Shown here: positions 14,676 through 18,931 of the stretch, one piece after another
How positions within the stretch are numbered: the first letter of the stretch is position 1
Layout: every line of letters begins with the position of its first letter
Source: Acidimicrobiaceae bacterium
GTDB lineage: Bacteria > Actinomycetota > Acidimicrobiia > Acidimicrobiales > Palsa-688
Assembly (NCBI GenBank): GCA_030838025.1
Contig: JAUTXM010000077.1
Span: forward strand, 1-18,931
DNA: 18,931 bases
Direction: 5' to 3'
Notes under the pieces: model-generated
The model's input: the letters and a program-made list of their open reading frames with translations, nothing else
Told to the model about the DNA's origin: nothing
The model's database searches: none
Translations under genes and position numbers: made by a program

Positions 14676-15845
14676 GTGCCCCATTTCGGAGACTTCCAGC
14701 TGGAGCTGTACCTGGCGGGCATCAGCGGCCAGAAGCCGCCCTACCCGGTGACCTATGAGGGCATCGAAGCGGCGGCCCGCCAGGTCTTGAGCCCCGAAGC
14801 CTTCGCCTATGTGGCCGGCTCGGCCGGCACCGAACTGACGGCCCGGGCCAACCGGGCCGCGTTCGAGCGGTGGCAGATCGTGCCCCGGCTCCTGCGAGGC
14901 GTCGCCCGACGCGACCTCAGCACCGAGGTGCTGGGCGTCGCCCTGCCGGCGCCGATCCTGCTGGCGCCCATCGGCGCCATCGGCATCGTTCATCCGGAGG
15001 CGGAACTGGCCGTGGCTCGGGCCGCGGCCGCCACCGGCCTCCCTATGGTCCTGTCCACGGTGGCCAGCACCGCGATGGAGGACGTGGTGGCGGCCGAACC
15101 GGCGGTGTCGGCCTGGTTCCAGCTCTACTGGCCCAAGGACCGCGACGTGGCGCGGAGCCTGGTCACGAGGGCCGAGCGGGCGGGATTTGGCGCCATCGTC
15201 GTGACGCTCGACACCTGGACCCTGTCCTGGCGGCCCCGCGACCTGGAGTACGCCTACCTGCCGATGCTTCAGGGCCGAGGGATCGCCAACTACCTGAGCG
15301 ACCCGGCCTTTCGCGCCGGCCTGGCCCGCCCCCCCGAGGACGACCCGGCGGGAGCCATCCAGCACTGGGCGGCGATGTTCGGCGACCCGTCGCTCACCTG
15401 GGCCGACCTGGCCTGGCTCCGGGACCAAACCAGCCTCCCCATCCTGGTCAAGGGGGTGTGCCACCCCGACGATGCCCGAGCGGCCATCGACGCCGGCGTC
15501 GACGGGATCGTCGTCTCCACCCCCGGCGGCCGCCAGATCGACGGCGCCCGTCCCGCCCTCGACTGCCTCCCCGAAATCGTCCAGGTGTGCGCCGCCGGCG
15601 GCGACACGGCGGTCCTCTTCGACTCCGGTATCCGCACCGGCAGCGACATCGTCAAGGCCATCGCCCTCGGCGCCCAGGCGGTGCTCGTCGGCCGCCCCTA
15701 CGTCTATGGCCTGGCCATCGGCGGGGCCGACGGCGTCCGCCACGTCCTGCGCTGCCTCCTGGCCGAACTCGACCTGACCGTCGCCCTGAGTGGCCACGCA
15801 TCGCTCGAGTCGCTCGACCGAAGCGTGCTAGTCCGCGCTCCCTGA
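14676..15845 (+). CDS. FMN-dependent alpha-hydroxy-acid oxidase / lactate 2-monooxygenase homologue lacking the catalytic histidine
   Basis: TIM-barrel flavoprotein of 389 residues, resembling mycobacterial lactate 2-monooxygenase along its length: FGDFQLELYLAG near the start, FAYVAGSAG with Tyr45, APIGAIGIVHPE, WFQLYWPKDRD, TLDTWTLSWRPRDLEY, the FMN lysine in LVKGVCHPDDAR, and the FMN-phosphate segment LFDSGIRTGSDIVKAIALGA with VGRPYVYG. In the family the catalytic base is the His of SNHGGRQ. Here the codons at 15516-15533 read S-T-P-G-G-R, so Asn and His are replaced by Thr282 and Pro283, while Arg286 is kept. Normal dehydrogenation of a hydroxy acid is therefore doubtful. The start is GTG 14676, giving a family-like N-terminus; an upstream in-frame GTG at 14631 would overlap the permease. 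The last 18 bp overlap the opposing PLP gene. Confidence 0.9.
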   Translation: MPHFGDFQLELYLAGISGQKPPYPVTYEGIEAAARQVLSPEAFAYVAGSAGTELTARANRAAFERWQIVPRLLRGVARRDLSTEVLGVALPAPILLAPIGAIGIVHPEAELAVARAAAATGLPMVLSTVASTAMEDVVAAEPAVSAWFQLYWPKDRDVARSLVTRAERAGFGAIVVTLDTWTLSWRPRDLEYAYLPMLQGRGIANYLSDPAFRAGLARPPEDDPAGAIQHWAAMFGDPSLTWADLAWLRDQTSLPILVKGVCHPDDARAAIDAGVDGIVVSTPGGRQIDGARPALDCLPEIVQVCAAGGDTAVLFDSGIRTGSDIVKAIALGAQAVLVGRPYVYGLAIGGADGVRHVLRCLLAELDLTVALSGHASLESLDRSVLVRAP

Positions 15846-17132
15846 CGCGGGCCGCCGGCGCCCCGTGAACACGACCAGCACATCGGAGCCACGCTCGACC
15901 CGCCCCGCCCGAACCAGCGAACGCAGCCCCGCCAGCCCGGCGGAGCCCGTCTCGTCCACGTCGATGCCGGTCGCCGAGCGGGCCAGCCCGTTGGCGTCCT
16001 CCAGCTCCGCCTCGCCCACCACGACTGCGGCCCCGCCCGTCGCCAGCATGGCCCGGGCGACGGCCAGCCAGTCGTACGTCTCGTCGTCCAGGATGCCGGT
16101 GGCCACGCTGGCCGCCTCGGTCTCCCAAGGCCACATGTAGGCGCTTCGATGGGCGGCCGCCTCGGCCACCGCGGCGTCCACGCTGCCCAGCGCCTGGGCC
16201 CGCTCCCGCAGGCGCCCGACCGCCCGTTCCAGCGGATGGGCGGCCGTGGTCTGCACCGTGTCGACGACCGGAGGGGCCCCAAGGACCTCGAAACCCCGAA
16301 CGCACGCCGCCGCCAGCGCCCCCCCGCCGACTTGGATGACGACCCGGTCCAGCGCCCCGCCTCGGACCCTTGCACGGGCCTCGGCCACCTCCCATGCGAG
16401 GGTTGAGGCGCCCTCGATGGCGAAGCCGTTGTCCGGTCCCTGGCAGCTGAACGCAATGGCCCCCCCGGCCACCGCCTGGCGGAGTCGCCGGTAACACGGG
16501 TCACCGGGCCGCCCGTCTCGCGGGCACACCTCGACGGCGGCGCCCGAGGCGGCCAGCAGCGCCCGCACGCCCGGGTCGGCACCCGCCGGGACGAACGCCG
16601 TGAGGTGGCGCCCACCGGCCGAGGCGACGGTTGCCGCCGCCAAGGCGGCGTTGCCGCAGCTGGCGATGACCAGTTCCCCGCCCACGTCGTGGCCCAGCGC
16701 CTCGAGCACCCGCAGCAGCAGCAACACACCGAAGAGGTGGCGGCCCTTGTGGGACCCGGCGACGTTGCCGGTTTCGTCCTTGACCCAGACCCGGGTGCCG
16801 ATCGCCTCGTCAAGGTCGGGAAAATGGGCGAGCGGAGTGACGCGGAACCCGAGTCCTGCCAGGCGGGCCACGGCTGCGTCGAGCGACTTGACCAGTGCGA
16901 CGAACGATTGGTCATCTCGGCCTGCCCCCACCCAGAGGTGATACGACGAGAGCCGGCCCCGGTAGCGGATGAACGGGTTGGTGCTGTCGGACATGACCAG
17001 CGGCACTCCGGCCAAATCCAGCCGGGGGACGATCACATGGTCGATGTCGTCGCCGTCCCGCCGCTTCGGGCAGCTCCACGGCCACGGATCGCCCAGCCCC
17101 GCCACGGCGCCGCAACCGGCACACTGCGGCAC
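15828..17132 (-). CDS. Threonine synthase-like PLP-dependent enzyme (fold type II) with N-terminal cysteine knuckle
   Basis: Pyridoxal-phosphate lyase/synthase of 434 residues. It starts with a short zinc-ribbon-like piece, C4-x2-C7-G and then WPWSC21P, as seen at the front of threonine-synthase-like proteins; the fourth Cys is replaced by Arg (CPKR), so metal binding is uncertain. The Schiff-base lysine is Lys129 in KDETGNVAGSHKGRH, SCGNA (158-162) is the substrate loop, and VGGGALAA (266-273) binds the cofactor phosphate. VVFTGRR ends the core. Substrate is not clear: threonine synthase, threonine dehydratase or diaminopropionate-type chemistry are possible. GTG 17132 is chosen because GGAG lies 7 nt before it and the knuckle follows at once; a longer reading from TTG 17297 would run through the inverted repeat. 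Confidence 0.85.
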   Translation of the reverse strand: MPQCAGCGAVAGLGDPWPWSCPKRRDGDDIDHVIVPRLDLAGVPLVMSDSTNPFIRYRGRLSSYHLWVGAGRDDQSFVALVKSLDAAVARLAGLGFRVTPLAHFPDLDEAIGTRVWVKDETGNVAGSHKGRHLFGVLLLLRVLEALGHDVGGELVIASCGNAALAAATVASAGGRHLTAFVPAGADPGVRALLAASGAAVEVCPRDGRPGDPCYRRLRQAVAGGAIAFSCQGPDNGFAIEGASTLAWEVAEARARVRGGALDRVVIQVGGGALAAACVRGFEVLGAPPVVDTVQTTAAHPLERAVGRLRERAQALGSVDAAVAEAAAHRSAYMWPWETEAASVATGILDDETYDWLAVARAMLATGGAAVVVGEAELEDANGLARSATGIDVDETGSAGLAGLRSLVRAGRVERGSDVLVVFTGRRRPASGSAD

Positions 17133-17256
17133 TGGCGCGCTCCGCGATCGCCACAGCAACGGGTCGTCGGTCCCGTCAGTGGTGCTGCGCCGACCGAATC
17201 GGGGCCGAAATCCGCCTCTCAACCGGCTCCGATCGCCCGGCGGTGCGAGGTCTGGG

Positions 17257-17317
17257 CGACACTTGTCGCTTTGGGTCCACTTGTTGCTGCTGGACAACGA
17301 TAAGTGGACCCAAAGCG
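17257..17317. repeat. Long inverted repeat between the two PLP genes (terminator or transposon-end remnant)
   Basis: Perfect 16-bp arms, cgctttgggtccactt at 17267-17282 and aagtggacccaaagcg at 17302-17317, around a 19-nt spacer that itself has gttg/caac (17283-17286 and 17295-17298). Immediately left is a smaller palindrome cgacacttgtcg (17257-17268). The 10-mer acttgtcgct (17261-17270) recurs with one change at 17279-17288, an 18-bp period. The hairpin starts 32 nt after the stop of the upstream PLP gene (minus strand) and could end its transcript, though no T-run follows. Iterated gtccactt/aagtggac units also resemble ends of some insertion sequences, but no transposase is present. Confidence 0.75.
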
Positions 17318-17349
17318 CTGAAATGCCCCCAAAGGTCGGGCGATCGGGG

Positions 17350-18834
17350 TCACGTGGCCACCCCCACGCCGGTGCGGGCGTTGAACTCCTCGATCATCTC
17401 GTCCCATTGCGCCACCAGTCCCCGCAGGCCCCGCCAGAATGCCTGGTGGCGGCGGGCCTCGAAGTCCTCCAGGCTCACGCCGCGCTGCTCGACCCAGGTG
17501 AAGTAGCCCAGGTTGAAGATTCGGTCGCGGTCGACCGCGGTCAGCTCCAGCACGTGATCGTCGGCCACCTGGCGCAGATGCTCGTCGAAGACCGCGGCCG
17601 GGTCCCAGTCGGGGTCCGCTGCCACCCGGGCCGCCCGTTCGGTGGCGTACAGCTCGGCGCTGTCGGTGGCGACGGTCACCACGATGTCGTCGGGTCCGAG
17701 GTGGAGCCGCTTGGCCAGCTTGATAGACGCAAGCATGTTGCAAATGCCCGACAGTCCCAGGTTGCCCAGTTGCGCCACGGTCTCGGGCGCCACCCCGGCG
17801 TGGTCGACCAGGTGGGCTGCCCCTTTTCCGGTGTTGAACAGCACGTCGAGGGCGTCGGTCGAACGGTCGGAAATGGCGACCACAGCGTCGTTGGCCATGA
17901 CGTTGTGGATCAGCGGGATGTGCTTGTCGCCGATCCCCTGGATGTTGTGCTCGCCGAAGCCGTTGTACAGCATGGTCGGGCACTCGAGCGCCTCGACCGC
18001 GACGGTCAGGGAGCCGTAGCGCTCCTTCAGGTAGTCGCCGGCGGCGATGGTGCCGGCCGAGCCGGTGGCGGCCACGAAGGCGCGCAGGCGGGCGCCCGGC
18101 CGCGGCGCGGCAACCGCCTCGAAGACCCCGGCCGCGGCCTGGCCCGTCGCCTGGTAGTGGACCAGGTGGTTGGCGAACTGGCTGAACTGGTTGAAGACCA
18201 CGTTGGCGGGGTCGGTGGCCAGGTCGTCGCAGGCCTCGTAGATCTCGCGGACGTTGCTCTCCGAGCCCGGCGTGCGGATGATGTCGGCCGGGTCGGCCAC
18301 CCAGGCGTCGAGCCAGGCGAAGCGGGCCCGGCTCATGTTCTCGGGCAGGACCGCGATGCCCCGGCAGCCCATGAGGCGGGAGATGGCGACGCCGCCCCGG
18401 GCGTAGTTGCCGGTGGAGGGCCAGACGGCGCGTTGCCAGGTCGGGTCGAACTGGCCGGTCACGATCTGAGGCGCCAGGCAGGCGTAGGCGGCGAGCACCT
18501 TGTGGGCACCGATCAGCGGGAAACGGTTGCCGAGCAGGGCGACGATCGGGGCGTCGACGCCAGTGAGCTGGCGTGGCAGCACCAGGTAGTCGGCGACCGG
18601 CGTCTGGCCGGGGTGGGGCGAGGTGCCGTGGTTGTGCCAGTGGACCCGGAACAGGTTTCGGGGGTCGGCGGCGTTGCGGTCGACGTGTTCGAGGGCGGCC
18701 GTGGTGGCGGGCGGGGCTTTTGTGGGGTCGGCCAGCTGGGCGAAGGTCGGCAGGGCGATGGCCTGCTCCCGGAACCGGGTCACGGCGTGGCGGTAGGCGT
18801 CGGCGTCGACGAGCTGCGCGGCCGGGGCGGGCAT
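17350..18834 (-). CDS. PLP-dependent enzyme, cysteine synthase-like (fold type II)
   Basis: Pyridoxal-phosphate enzyme of 494 residues in the tryptophan-synthase-beta superfamily, longer than ordinary cysteine synthases (about 310). The Schiff-base lysine is probably Lys112 in NRFPLIGAHKVLAAYACL, STGNYARGG (140-148) is the asparagine/substrate loop, and ATGSAGTIAAGDYLKERYG (256-274) binds the cofactor phosphate. About 150 residues beyond the core (345-494) have no motif I recognise, apart from a helix-rich tail. Substrate unknown; beta-elimination or beta-replacement on an amino acid is the family chemistry. The ATG at 18834 is preceded by a TACTCT box exactly 6 nt upstream and no Shine-Dalgarno, so translation is probably leaderless. 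The threonine-synthase-like gene follows 217 bp downstream, separated by the inverted repeat. Confidence 0.87.
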   Translation of the reverse strand: MPAPAAQLVDADAYRHAVTRFREQAIALPTFAQLADPTKAPPATTAALEHVDRNAADPRNLFRVHWHNHGTSPHPGQTPVADYLVLPRQLTGVDAPIVALLGNRFPLIGAHKVLAAYACLAPQIVTGQFDPTWQRAVWPSTGNYARGGVAISRLMGCRGIAVLPENMSRARFAWLDAWVADPADIIRTPGSESNVREIYEACDDLATDPANVVFNQFSQFANHLVHYQATGQAAAGVFEAVAAPRPGARLRAFVAATGSAGTIAAGDYLKERYGSLTVAVEALECPTMLYNGFGEHNIQGIGDKHIPLIHNVMANDAVVAISDRSTDALDVLFNTGKGAAHLVDHAGVAPETVAQLGNLGLSGICNMLASIKLAKRLHLGPDDIVVTVATDSAELYATERAARVAADPDWDPAAVFDEHLRQVADDHVLELTAVDRDRIFNLGYFTWVEQRGVSLEDFEARRHQAFWRGLRGLVAQWDEMIEEFNARTGVGVAT

Positions 18835-18840
18835 CGGACC

Positions 18841-18846
18841 AGAGTA
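18841..18846 (-). promoter_or_regulatory. Candidate -10 box (TACTCT) of the 494-residue PLP enzyme gene
   Basis: Minus-strand TACTCT, 6 nt before ATG 18834, identical in sequence and spacing to the box before the DrrA-like gene. No convincing -35. Confidence 0.45.
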
Positions 18847-18874
18847 CGGCCGGGGTCGCTGCTGAGGCCGCGTC

Positions 18875-18931
18875 TCAGACCGGTTCGGGGTGGAGCGGCT
18901 CGGGCACCCAGATCGGGTCCTCGGTCGACCA
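18875..18931 (-). CDS. C-terminal end of an unidentified protein (5' part beyond the window)
   Basis: The minus-strand frame entering from the right edge reads WSTEDPIWVPEPLHPEPV and then TGA at 18877-18875. Seventeen of its 18 sense codons end in G or C, like the coding regions nearby, and it stops 40 bp before the start of the PLP gene. It is too short to name. Confidence 0.55.
   Translation of the reverse strand, partial: WSTEDPIWVPEPLHPEPV

Noticed and set aside
17133..17297. Threonine-synthase-like start at TTG 17297
   Set aside because: The start would lie inside the inverted repeat and add Arg-rich sequence with no homology signal; GTG 17132 has a ribosome binding site.

Overview
The window is GC-rich DNA with strong GC bias at third codon positions, packed genes, GTG starts and several probable leaderless promoters. 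All of this fits an actinobacterium. The decaprenyl-phosphate-arabinose genes and the general gene style suggest a non-model lineage such as the Acidimicrobiia, but that placement is inference: there is no rRNA or other marker here. I see no tRNA, rRNA, CRISPR array, phage gene or transposase gene.

Left part (1-5395, all minus strand): a DprE1-type FAD oxidase cut by the window edge, preceded by its pathway partner, decaprenyl-phosphate phosphoribosyltransferase (UbiA family). Next comes a DrrAB-like ABC exporter (ATPase then permease, translationally coupled), whose promoter carries a 16-bp palindrome. Further upstream are a small Dabb-domain protein and a membrane-anchored six-blade Kelch propeller, also coupled to each other.

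Middle (5581-11338, plus strand): an iron-storage nanocompartment operon, with encapsulated ferritin cargo carrying a C-terminal targeting tail followed by the encapsulin shell (stop and start overlap). It is followed by treY and treZ, which make trehalose from maltooligosaccharides. A convergent GNAT acetyltransferase overlaps the end of treZ by 38 bp. Divergent from it is an unrecognised membrane protein built from three copies of a 62-residue unit with a WTGF...WDWL signature.

Right part (12795-18931): a second ABC exporter pair (plus strand, ATGA overlap). It is followed by a lactate 2-monooxygenase-like flavoprotein whose catalytic histidine position is occupied by proline. Converging on that gene are two minus-strand PLP fold-type-II enzymes, one threonine-synthase-like with a partial zinc ribbon and one cysteine-synthase-like. 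They are separated by a long perfect inverted repeat that may be a terminator or a transposon-end remnant. The last 57 bases hold the C-terminus of another minus-strand gene.

The observations most worth following are the His-to-Pro flavoprotein, the triple-repeat membrane protein, the encapsulin/EncFtn operon beside treYZ, the inverted repeat at 17257-17317, and the recurring TANNNT box placed 6-8 nt before start codons.
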